This document shows positions 57,091 to 64,000 of a stretch of 64,000 nt of DNA, in pieces. This stretch comes from Pseudomonas sp. R4-35-07 (GTDB lineage: Bacteria > Pseudomonadota > Gammaproteobacteria > Pseudomonadales > Pseudomonadaceae): assembly GCF_003852235.1 (NCBI RefSeq), contig NZ_CP027732.1:1860001-1924000 (forward strand), in the 5' to 3' direction. The notes beneath the pieces are model-generated. The model was not told the origin of the DNA and made no database searches. It was given only the letters and a program-made list of their open reading frames with translations. The position numbers and the translations under genes are program-made. Position 1 is the first letter of the stretch. Every line of letters begins with the position of its first letter.

Positions 57091-58121
57091 ACCCTCGGCA
57101 GCCACACTACGGCGGTCAAACCGCCGCCTGGCGTATCGTCCAGGCTCAGGTGGCCGCCGAGGCGTTCGACCGCTTCCTTGGCGATCGTCATGCCCAGGCC
57201 GACGCCGCCGGAATTACGGTTGCGCGAGCCCTCCAGGCGAAAGAACGGTTCGAACACCGCTTCGCGCTTATCGGCCGCGATGCCGGGGCCGTGATCGATC
57301 ACCCGAATCACCAGGGCGCCGCGGCTGTCGGCCAGTTCCACGCGCGCCGAGCCGGCATAGCGCAGGGCATTGTCGATCAGGTTGTTGAGGCACGAACGCA
57401 GCGCCATCGGCTGCACCTGCAAGGGCGCGCAGGTGCCGCACACCTGCACATCGCTGCCCTGGTCCTGGGCGTTTTCGCTGAGCGATTCCACCAGCGCCTG
57501 CACGTCGAGCCAGTGGCGGGTCTCGCTGGTGCGCTGTTCGTGCAGGTAGCTCAAGGTGGCGTCGAGCATGCCGATCATGTCGTTGAGGTCCTGGCGCATC
57601 TGGCCTTGCAGCTTGGTGTCTTCGATCTGTTCCAGGCGCAGTTTCAGCCGGGAGAGCGGCGTGCGCAGGTCATGGGAGACTGCCCCGAGCATGCGTGCGC
57701 GCTGGCTGACTTGTTCGCGGATGCGCCTTTGCATCAGGTTGAAGGTTGACGCGGCCTGGCGTGCCTCGCGAGGCCCGGATTCGTCCAGCGGCGGGCTGTC
57801 GAGGTCGAGGCTCAAACGCTCGGCCGCCGCGCTCAGGCGCTGGATCGGCCGGCTCAACAGCTTGGCGCCGTACCAGGCGGCGATGATCAGCGAGATGAAC
57901 TGAAACGTCAGCGGCACCACCGGGCCACCGAACCAGGGTCGCTGATGCTTGGCCAACGGCTTCATCGAGCCATCCGGCTGTTCGACGAAGGTTTCCGGCG
58001 GCGGTGGCGGCGGTGGGCCGTAATGATGGAACCAGAAGAACGCCAGCACATGCGCCAGCACGATGGCCACCAGCAACACGCCGAACAGCCGCCCGAACAA
58101 GGTATTGAAGGTGGCGCGCAT
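57087..58121 (-). CDS. Two-component sensor histidine kinase
   Basis: 344 residues from the ATG at 58121. Two membrane helices (about 9-31 and 69-88) enclose a short periplasmic loop of about 37 residues with a HHYG and a run of seven prolines. HAMP about 85-140, HisKA with His150 in AVSHDLRTPLSRL, HATPase with CLNNLIDNALRYA, DHGPGIA and GVGLGMTIA. The small loop suggests sensing within the membrane or of metal/protons. Start overlaps the response regulator stop (TGATG). Confidence 0.9.
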   Translation of the reverse strand: MRATFNTLFGRLFGVLLVAIVLAHVLAFFWFHHYGPPPPPPPETFVEQPDGSMKPLAKHQRPWFGGPVVPLTFQFISLIIAAWYGAKLLSRPIQRLSAAAERLSLDLDSPPLDESGPREARQAASTFNLMQRRIREQVSQRARMLGAVSHDLRTPLSRLKLRLEQIEDTKLQGQMRQDLNDMIGMLDATLSYLHEQRTSETRHWLDVQALVESLSENAQDQGSDVQVCGTCAPLQVQPMALRSCLNNLIDNALRYAGSARVELADSRGALVIRVIDHGPGIAADKREAVFEPFFRLEGSRNRNSGGVGLGMTIAKEAVERLGGHLSLDDTPGGGLTAVVWLPRV

Positions 58122-58885
58122 CAACCGATATCCCGCGCGTCGAACAGATAGCCTTCGCCGCGCACGGTCTTGATCAAGCGGGGGGCCTTGGGGTCGTCGC
58201 CCAGTTTCTGGCGCAGGCGCGACACCAGCAGGTCGATGCTGCGATCGAAGGCTTCGATGGAGCGACCGCGTGCGGCATCCAGCAATTGTTCGCGGCTCAA
58301 CACGCGGCGCGGGCGTTCGATGAACACCCACAGCAGGCGGAACTCGGCGTTGGACAGCGGCACCACCAGGCCATTGTCGGCCACCAATTGGCGCAACACA
58401 CTGTTGAGGCGCCAGTTGTCGAAGCGGATGTTGGCGCGCTGCTCGGTACGGTCATCGCGTACACGGCGCAGGATGGTCTGGATACGCGCCACCAGTTCGC
58501 GCGGTTCGAAGGGTTTGGACATATAGTCGTCGGCGCCCAGTTCCAGGCCGATGATACGGTCGGTGGGCTCGCAGCGGGCGGTGAGCATCAGGATCGGGAT
58601 GTCCGATTCAGCCCGCAGCCAGCGGCACAAGGTAAGGCCGTCTTCGCCCGGCAGCATCAGGTCGAGCACCACCACATCGAAGGTTTCGCCTTGCATGGCC
58701 AGGCGCATCGCCGCGCCGTCGGTCACACCCGTGGCTAAAATATTGAAGCGCGCCAGGTAATCGATCAGCAATTCACGAATCGGCACATCGTCATCGACGA
58801 TCAGCGCACGGGTGTTCCAGCGCTTGTCGTCGGCGATCACCGCGCCTGGGTGCTCGTCGTTTACCGGGACGGAAGGAGTCTGCAT
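58121..58885 (-). CDS. OmpR-family response regulator
   Basis: 254 residues from the ATG at 58885. Receiver about 26-140: acidic pocket VDDDV, phospho-acceptor Asp75 in VVLDLMLPGEDG, Lys124 in SKPFEP. C-terminal winged helix with LLWVFIERPRRVLSREQLLDA (split) and SIDLLVSRLRQKL. A 25-residue N-terminal tail precedes the receiver. Partner of the kinase gene that overlaps it. Start chosen for context; a frame 26 codons longer exists. Confidence 0.9.
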   Translation of the reverse strand: MQTPSVPVNDEHPGAVIADDKRWNTRALIVDDDVPIRELLIDYLARFNILATGVTDGAAMRLAMQGETFDVVVLDLMLPGEDGLTLCRWLRAESDIPILMLTARCEPTDRIIGLELGADDYMSKPFEPRELVARIQTILRRVRDDRTEQRANIRFDNWRLNSVLRQLVADNGLVVPLSNAEFRLLWVFIERPRRVLSREQLLDAARGRSIEAFDRSIDLLVSRLRQKLGDDPKAPRLIKTVRGEGYLFDARDIG

Positions 58886-59010
58886 AGTGCGATCATCTAC
58901 CTGATTGTTACGGCCAGCATAGGCGCCCAGCCCCATGGCTGGAAGTGCTGGACGGTCGGTCATGCGGCGAGGCTAACGGTGGGGCGTGTTGGGCGCATGT
59001 CGTGAATGTA

Positions 59011-59055
59011 TCGGCGTTGAAATAATTGCCGTAAACCGGTGCCTATCAACGCCGA
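59011..59055. promoter_or_regulatory. Widely spaced perfect inverted repeat, regulator/pyrF region
   Basis: TCGGCGTTGA (59011-59020) and TCAACGCCGA (59046-59055) are exact reverse complements separated by 25 bases, between the divergent response regulator and pyrF genes. It could be paired operators or a stem-loop. A TACAAT at 59103-59108 is the likely pyrF -10. Confidence 0.5.
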
Positions 59056-59144
59056 AATCAGTATTTACCGATCATCGGATCCCGCAACGGCGCCGCTTGC
59101 GCTACAATCCGCGCCGATTTCGACTTGCCTGAGAGCCCATTCCA

Positions 59145-59843
59145 ATGCCCGTCTGCCAGACTCCTATCATCGTCGCCCTGGATTACCCCACCCGTGACGC
59201 CGCACTGAAGCTGGCTGACCAGTTGGACCCCACGCTTTGCCGGGTCAAGGTCGGCAAGGAACTGTTCACCAGTTGCGCGGCGGAAATCGTCGGCACCCTG
59301 CGTGACAAGGGCTTCGAAGTGTTTCTTGACCTGAAATTCCACGATATTCCCAATACCACCGCCATGGCGGTCAAGGCAGCGGCCGAGATGGGCGTGTGGA
59401 TGGTCAACGTGCATTGCTCTGGCGGCCTGCGCATGATGAGCGCCTGCCGGGAAGTGCTGGAACAGCGCAGCGGGCCGAAACCGCTGCTGATCGGCGTGAC
59501 TGTGCTGACCAGCATGGAGCGCGAGGACCTGGCCGGCATCGGCCTGGACATCGAGCCGCAGGAGCAGGTGTTGCGCCTGGCCGCGCTGGCGCAAAAAGCC
59601 GGCCTCGACGGCCTGGTCTGCTCGGCCCTCGAGGCCCAGGCGCTCAAGAGCGCTCACCCGACGCTGCAACTGGTGACCCCGGGGATCCGCCCGGCGGGCA
59701 GCGCTCAGGATGACCAGCGCCGTATTTTGACGCCGCGCCAGGCGCTCGATGCCGGTTCCGACTACCTGGTGATTGGCCGTCCGATCAGCCAGGCGGCCGA
59801 TCCGGCCAAGGCGCTGGCAGCCGTCGTTGCCGAAATCGCCTGA
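59145..59843 (+). CDS. pyrF: Orotidine 5'-phosphate decarboxylase
   Basis: 232 residues. Catalytic region [20 protein letters not shown] (about 60-79) with the Asp-Lys-Asp array, [19 protein letters not shown] at the start, and the phosphate loop [18 protein letters not shown] (about 180). Last step of UMP synthesis. Followed by a REPIN and a convergent oxidoreductase gene. Confidence 0.97.
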   Translation: MPVCQTPIIVALDYPTRDAALKLADQLDPTLCRVKVGKELFTSCAAEIVGTLRDKGFEVFLDLKFHDIPNTTAMAVKAAAEMGVWMVNVHCSGGLRMMSACREVLEQRSGPKPLLIGVTVLTSMEREDLAGIGLDIEPQEQVLRLAALAQKAGLDGLVCSALEAQALKSAHPTLQLVTPGIRPAGSAQDDQRRILTPRQALDAGSDYLVIGRPISQAADPAKALAAVVAEIA

Positions 59844-59851
59844 TACTGAAT

Positions 59852-59939
59852 GTGGGAGGGGGCTTGCTCCCGATAGCGGTGTGACAGTCAACAGATGTAC
59901 TGGCTGATCCACCGCCATCGGGAGCAAGCCCCCTCCCAC
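59852..59939. repeat. REPIN
   Basis: GTGGGAGGGGGCTTGCTCCC to GGGAGCAAGCCCCCTCCCAC between convergent pyrF and the oxidoreductase gene, filling the whole gap. Confidence 0.93.
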
Positions 59940-59948
59940 ATTTATCTA

Positions 59949-60956
59949 TCAGCTGACCTTCAGCACCAGCTTGCCGAAGTTCTCGCCGTTGAACAGCTTC
60001 ATCAACGTCTCGGGAAACGTCTCCAGCCCTTCAACGATATCTTCCTTGCTCTTGAGCTTGCCCTGCGCCATCCAGCCGGCCATTTCCTGCCCGGCAGCGG
60101 CAAAGTTCGCTGCGTGATCCATCACCACAAAGCCTTCCATCCGTGCGCGGTTGACCAGCAATGACAGATAGTTGGCCGGGCCTTTCACGGCTTCCTTGTT
60201 GTTGTACTGGCTGATGGCCCCACAAATCACCACCCGCGCCTTCAGCGCCAGGCGGCTGAGCACCGCGTCGAGAATGTCGCCGCCAACGTTATCGAAGTAC
60301 ACATCCACGCCTTTGGGACACTCACGCTTGAGGGCGGCGGGTACGTCTTCGTGTTTGTAGTCGATGGCGGCATCGAAGCCCAGTTCGTCGACCAGGAACC
60401 TGCACTTGTCAGCGCCCCCGGCGATGCCCACCACGCGGCAGCCCTTGAGTTTGGCGATCTGCCCGGCAATGCTGCCGACCGCACCGGCCGCGCCGGAGAT
60501 CACGACAGTCTCGCCGGGCTTGGGTGCGCCGGTGTCCAGCAGCGCGAAGTAGGCAGTCATGCCGGTCATGCCCAGCGCAGACAGGTAGCGCGGCAGGGGC
60601 GCGAGTTTCGGGTCGACCTTATAGAAACCGCGCGGCTCGCCCAGGAAGTAATCCTGCACGCCCAAGGCGCCGTTGACGTAGTCGCCGGCCGCAAAGTTCG
60701 GGTGCTTGGAGGCAATCACCTTGCCTACGCCCAATGCACGCATCACTTCGCCGAGGCCGACAGGTGGAATGTAGGACTTGCCCTCATTCATCCAGCCGCG
60801 CATGGCGGGGTCGAGGGACAGGTACTCGTTGTGCACCAGCACTTGCCCGTCCTGCGGCGTGCCTACCGGGACTTCCTGGAAGGTGAAGGTGTCCCGCGTG
60901 GCGGCGCCGACCGGGCGTTTGGCAAGCAGGAACTGGCGGTTGGTCTGGGCAGTCAT
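59949..60956 (-). CDS. NADP-dependent oxidoreductase (CurA/leukotriene B4 dehydrogenase-like)
   Basis: 335-residue zinc-free medium-chain dehydrogenase/reductase. LSLDPAMRGWMNEGKSYIPP (about 47-66) is the family hallmark; the NADP site is VVISGAAGAVGSIAGQIAKL (about 151-170), and VYFDNVGGDILD follows. Relatives reduce the C=C bond of enones (CurA acts on curcumin). Physiological substrate unknown. The ATG at 60956 lies after a GAGTTGCC leader. Confidence 0.92.
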   Translation of the reverse strand: MTAQTNRQFLLAKRPVGAATRDTFTFQEVPVGTPQDGQVLVHNEYLSLDPAMRGWMNEGKSYIPPVGLGEVMRALGVGKVIASKHPNFAAGDYVNGALGVQDYFLGEPRGFYKVDPKLAPLPRYLSALGMTGMTAYFALLDTGAPKPGETVVISGAAGAVGSIAGQIAKLKGCRVVGIAGGADKCRFLVDELGFDAAIDYKHEDVPAALKRECPKGVDVYFDNVGGDILDAVLSRLALKARVVICGAISQYNNKEAVKGPANYLSLLVNRARMEGFVVMDHAANFAAAGQEMAGWMAQGKLKSKEDIVEGLETFPETLMKLFNGENFGKLVLKVS

Positions 60957-61138
60957 GGCGGCAACTCTTTAGAAGGGGAGTATGAGTGATAGACAAGGAA
61001 CCGCCTGTGAGCAAGGTTGTTCGAGCCACGCGAATGCTTGCCGATAGACGGGGTTGATAGTCAGCCCGGTGGCCTTATCACCCAGACGCATGCAGCACCA
61101 ACCGGCCTTCTGATAGTGCTGACGCGTCGCTCCCCTGA

Positions 61139-61166
61139 TTGACTAGACTCGCCCGACGGCTATCAA
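61139..61166 (+). promoter_or_regulatory. Candidate promoter of the SDR gene
   Basis: TTGACT (61139-61144), 16 bases, TATCAA (61161-61166). The start would be only about 13 bases before the ATG, just enough for the AAAGGA ribosome-binding site. Confidence 0.3.
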
Positions 61167-61185
61167 CCCCCAAAGGACATTCCCC

Positions 61186-61947
61186 ATGAGCATGACGTTT
61201 TCCGGCCAGGTTGCCCTGGTGACCGGCGCCGCCGCCGGTATTGGCCGCGCGACCGCGTTGGCGTTCGCCGCCGAAGGCTTGAAAGTGGTGGTGGCCGACC
61301 TCGATGTGGCGGGCGGCGAGGGTACGGTTGCGTTGATTCAGCAAGCGGGTGGCGAAGCCTTGTTTGTGCGCTGCAACGTCACCTTGGAGGCGGATGTGCA
61401 GCAATTGATGGCGCAGACCGTCGCCGCCTACGGCCGCCTGAACTATGCCTTCAACAATGCCGGGATCGAGATCGAGAAGGGCAAGCTGGCTGACGGCAGT
61501 CTGGATGAGTTCGATGCCATCATGGGGGTCAACGTCAAGGGCGTGTGGTTGTGCATGAAGTATCAACTGCCGCTGTTGCTGGCCCAGGGCGGTGGCGCCA
61601 TCGTCAACACGGCGTCGGTGGCGGGGCTGGGCGCGGCGCCGAAAATGAGCATCTATGCGGCGTCCAAGCATGCAGTGATCGGCCTGACGAAGTCGGCAGC
61701 CATCGAGTACGCGAAAAAGAAAATCCGCGTCAATGCGGTCTGCCCGGCGGTGATCGATACCGACATGTTCCGCCGCGCCTATGAAGCTGACCCGCGCAAG
61801 GCCGAATTTGCCGCAGCGATGCACCCGGTCGGGCGCATTGGCAAAGTTGAGGAAATCGCCAGCGCGGTGTTGTACCTGTGCAGTGATGGTGCGGCCTTCA
61901 CCACCGGTCAGGCCCTGGCGGTGGACGGCGGTGCCACGGCAATTTAA
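61186..61947 (+). CDS. Short-chain dehydrogenase/reductase
   Basis: 253-residue classical SDR. Cofactor motif VTGAAAGIGRATALAFAAEG (about 12-31), NNAGIEIEKG (about 88-97), catalytic Ser in TASVAGLG (about 141) and YxxxK in YAASKHAVIG (about 156-165). An Asp after the second strand (VVVADLDV) suggests NAD preference. Substrate not known. Confidence 0.92.
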   Translation: MSMTFSGQVALVTGAAAGIGRATALAFAAEGLKVVVADLDVAGGEGTVALIQQAGGEALFVRCNVTLEADVQQLMAQTVAAYGRLNYAFNNAGIEIEKGKLADGSLDEFDAIMGVNVKGVWLCMKYQLPLLLAQGGGAIVNTASVAGLGAAPKMSIYAASKHAVIGLTKSAAIEYAKKKIRVNAVCPAVIDTDMFRRAYEADPRKAEFAAAMHPVGRIGKVEEIASAVLYLCSDGAAFTTGQALAVDGGATAI

Positions 61948-62068
61948 GACTTCACACTGCAACCTGTTCGAAAAGGACTGGGGGTGTTGTGGGGTGTTTC
62001 CGTAGCTGGCACAAAGCCGCGATCGAATGTGTATCACTAGGTAAAAAACTCAATAAAATCAATACTTT

Positions 62069-62136
62069 AATAAAATCTGAGAACGGGTTTTATTGGGCTT
62101 CTGTGCTTAACTGTTTGGGTTGAATAACATACAGTT
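62069..62136. promoter_or_regulatory. Inverted repeats upstream of the MocR gene
   Basis: AATAAAA (62069-62075) / TTTTATT (62088-62094), and AACTGT (62109-62114) / ACAGTT (62131-62136). They lie in the A+T-rich 203-bp gap before the regulator gene. The first may terminate the SDR gene; the second is a possible autoregulatory site. Confidence 0.3.
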
Positions 62137-62150
62137 GAAGTGAGTGGCTC

Positions 62151-63563
62151 ATGGATTTAGGGATTGATCGACAAGCCCCGGTACCGGTGGTGCAGCAAAT
62201 CATCAGCGCAGTCGCGGGATGGATTCGCAAGCATGGGGTGAGCCCCGGCACACGCTTACCGTCTGTGCGGCAATTGGCCCTCGACAACCTGCTCAGCCAG
62301 TCCAGCGTGATCGAGGCATTCGAACGGATGGAGGCCCAAGGCATGCTGGCCTCGAAAAAAGGCTCGGGGTTCGTCGTGGCGCAGCCCGCGAGCATTCAGG
62401 AGAACCAGTGGTACGAAGGCGCCGAACAGGGCTGGGGCAGGTTTACCGACAGCCCTTTAGGCGAGCTCAAGCTCAGCTGTGGCTGGCTGCCGGACGCCTG
62501 GCGCGAGAGCGATGACATCAGCTACGCGATCCGCGAAGTCAGCCGCACCGACACCGCAGGCCTGTTCAACTACAGCACGCCTCTGGGCTTGCCGGCCCTG
62601 CGTGAACAATTGCTCAAGCGCCTGACCCAGATTCACGTGCCCAGCAGTCTCGACTGCATTCTCACCACCCATGGCGCCAGCCATGCCCTGGACCTGCTCA
62701 TCCGCACGCTGCTCAGGGCCGGCGATACGGTGGTGGTCGAGACCCCCGGGTATGGCAACCTCTACCGGCAACTGGCGTTTCACGGGGTAACGTTGCTGGA
62801 AGTGCCCCGCACGCGCAGCGGCCCGGATATCGAGGTGCTGGAGGCGCACCTGCAATGCCATCGGCCCAAATGCCTGTTTATCAACAGCCTCTATCACAAC
62901 CCTACCGGCACCAGCCTGTGCCGCGCGGTAGCCGAGCGTTTGCTGGCGCTGGCACGCAGTCGGGATTTTCTGATCATCGAGGAAGACGTCTACGGCGATC
63001 TGCAGCATGCCAGTTGCACGCGGTTGTCGGCGTTGCCCCATGATGACCGTGTCATCTACGTCTCCAGTTTTTCCAAGACGCTGAGCAGCGCCTTGCGCGT
63101 GGGCTACCTGAGCGCCAGTGCGGCGATCATCGCACAACTGGCGCAACTCAAGACCCTGACGGGCATCGGCACCTCACGCTTTGCCGAAGCGATAGTGGCC
63201 ACTTTGCTGGTCAACGGCGCCTACCGCAAGTGGGTGCAGCGCCTGCGCAAGCGCCTGAATACACAAATGGCCGCCACCTTGCAGGTGCTGGAGGATGAAG
63301 AATGGCAAGTGTTTGCAGTACCCGCCGGCGGCATGTTCCTGTGGGCGCGGCCTGGTGCGCAAAACCCTTCGCGCGTGCAGGCGTGTGCCCGCAAGCTCGG
63401 TGTGCTGCTGGCGCCGGGAATGCTGTTCAACCCGGCGGGTGAGTGCTGCGAGTGGCTGCGCATCAACGTGGCCTACGCAGCTGATCCGCGAGCACTGGCG
63501 CTGTTTCGTGCCCTGGGTCCCGCCAGATCGACCTCGACCATTCTGAAAACGACGGGTGTGTAG
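62151..63563 (+). CDS. MocR-type regulator (GntR helix-turn-helix fused to aminotransferase domain)
   Basis: 470 residues. Winged helix-turn-helix about 8-78 (PGTRLPSVRQLALDNLLSQS, GMLASKKGSGFVV), then a fold-type I aminotransferase domain: GASHALDLLIRTLL (about 175), ETPGYGN, NSLYHNPTGTSL, EEDVYGDL and the PLP lysine Lys309 in SSFSKTLSSALRVGY. Such proteins sense PLP or an amino compound; PdxR and GabR are examples. Neighbour genes do not reveal the target. Confidence 0.93.
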   Translation: MDLGIDRQAPVPVVQQIISAVAGWIRKHGVSPGTRLPSVRQLALDNLLSQSSVIEAFERMEAQGMLASKKGSGFVVAQPASIQENQWYEGAEQGWGRFTDSPLGELKLSCGWLPDAWRESDDISYAIREVSRTDTAGLFNYSTPLGLPALREQLLKRLTQIHVPSSLDCILTTHGASHALDLLIRTLLRAGDTVVVETPGYGNLYRQLAFHGVTLLEVPRTRSGPDIEVLEAHLQCHRPKCLFINSLYHNPTGTSLCRAVAERLLALARSRDFLIIEEDVYGDLQHASCTRLSALPHDDRVIYVSSFSKTLSSALRVGYLSASAAIIAQLAQLKTLTGIGTSRFAEAIVATLLVNGAYRKWVQRLRKRLNTQMAATLQVLEDEEWQVFAVPAGGMFLWARPGAQNPSRVQACARKLGVLLAPGMLFNPAGECCEWLRINVAYAADPRALALFRALGPARSTSTILKTTGV

Positions 63564-63676
63564 CTTTTTGCCATTATTGTGGAGCCCACGACTTGTGTTC
63601 AGTGCCCCGTGATTGCGACTCTCGCTGCTGGTAAGCGGGTTTATGGCATCTGCCATTGCAAGAGGACTCAAGTGCA

Positions 63677-64000
63677 ATGATTTCGGGCGCGCAACGACGT
63701 TTCGCCAACCTCGGTATGGCGAAAAAACTGGGCTTGGGTTTTACCCTGGTGCTGCTGCTGACGGCAGTGATTGCGGCCATTGGCGTATGGTCGCTGCAAA
63801 CCGTTGGCCAGCGCTTCGAAGGCCTCAAGCACATGTCTTCGCTCAACAGTGGACTGCAGAAGGTGCGCCTGATCGAACAGGATTACGCCTTGCACGCCGA
63901 CCCCAAGGCTGTTGACGCCCTGCATGAAAGTGTCGACGCGCTGGCCGCGCTGGCGGCCAGTCTCAAGGCCCAGTCCGCTGCCAACGCGCCGGTCATGGCC
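63677..64000 (+). CDS. Methyl-accepting chemotaxis protein, N-terminal part (cut by window end)
   Basis: The first 108 residues are present. A cytoplasmic start (MISGAQRRFANLGMAKK) leads to the first membrane helix (LGLGFTLVLLLTAVIAAIGV, about 18-37) and then a helical periplasmic domain with SLQTVGQRFEGLKHMSSLN and LQKVRLIEQDYALHADPK. This resembles the helical bimodular (HBM) sensor of McpS-type receptors for organic acids, which would be notable beside a TCA-rich region, but the ligand cannot be inferred. AGAGGA precedes the ATG. Confidence 0.8.
   Translation, partial: MISGAQRRFANLGMAKKLGLGFTLVLLLTAVIAAIGVWSLQTVGQRFEGLKHMSSLNSGLQKVRLIEQDYALHADPKAVDALHESVDALAALAASLKAQSAANAPVMA

Overview
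The window is a chromosomal segment of a Pseudomonas from the P. fluorescens group. The evidence is the high G+C content, the large number of REP/REPIN repeats built on the GTGGGAGGGGGCTTG core, and a gene order that, from memory, matches the P. aeruginosa blocks gltA-sdhCDAB-sucAB-lpd-sucCD-brnQ...htpG and fabB-fabA-hybrid kinase...gpsA. I see no rRNA, tRNA, prophage, insertion sequence or CRISPR array. Both ends cut genes: an MFS transporter on the left and a chemoreceptor on the right.

Layout. 1-3.4 kb: MFS fragment, sulfate-binding protein, voltage-gated K+ channel with a zinc ribbon, urea transporter. 3.5-10.7 kb: the glyoxylate-to-pyruvate route gcl-hyi-glxR-ttuD-pyk on the minus strand, with a divergent GlcG-like gene; two identical TTGTATACAA palindromes lie in the shared promoter region. 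10.8-16.9 kb: RutR-like TetR regulator, DUF808 membrane protein, an alpha/beta hydrolase coupled to mlaA, and a membrane GH17 protein. 17.3-20.4 kb: BetX-like betaine-binding protein, then the acetate permease pair yjcH-actP. 20.6-33.6 kb: the TCA-cycle block, gltA divergent from sdhCDAB-sucAB-lpd-sucCD, with good sigma70 promoters on both sides of the divergence. 34-43 kb: brnQ, DUF599 protein, small lipoprotein, paired thioesterases, htpG, dienelactone-hydrolase-like protein, pirin, OsmC-like protein, exported amidohydrolase. 43.06-43.78 kb: a gene-free 724-bp stretch holding a composite repeat with a 102-base cloverleaf-like fold. 43.8-50.7 kb: fabA-fabB, then a three-gene unit of TonB receptor, periplasmic binding protein and CHASE8-type hybrid histidine kinase. 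50.9-57.1 kb: gpsA-DUF4389-sixA, a thioesterase, two coupled hydrolases, DUF4892 protein and an AI-2E-family transporter. 57.1-64 kb: a two-component pair, pyrF, two oxidoreductases, a MocR regulator and the start of an HBM-type chemoreceptor.

How it fits together. Most genes are core metabolism: acetate uptake, citrate synthase and the TCA cycle form one functional territory, while the gcl cluster feeds glyoxylate (from purines, glycolate or ethylene glycol) into pyruvate, with a urea transporter next door. The most interesting candidate system is the 45.8-50.7 kb operon. Its products span outer membrane, periplasm and inner membrane, there is no ABC permease or ATPase beside it, and the kinase resembles P. 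aeruginosa PA1611, which acts in the RetS/HptB network. I infer an envelope-spanning ligand-sensing relay. Other items of note are the cloverleaf repeat, the twin operators at gcl, an 18-codon leader ORF coupled to the DUF4892 gene, and REPINs placed inside the gcl operon.
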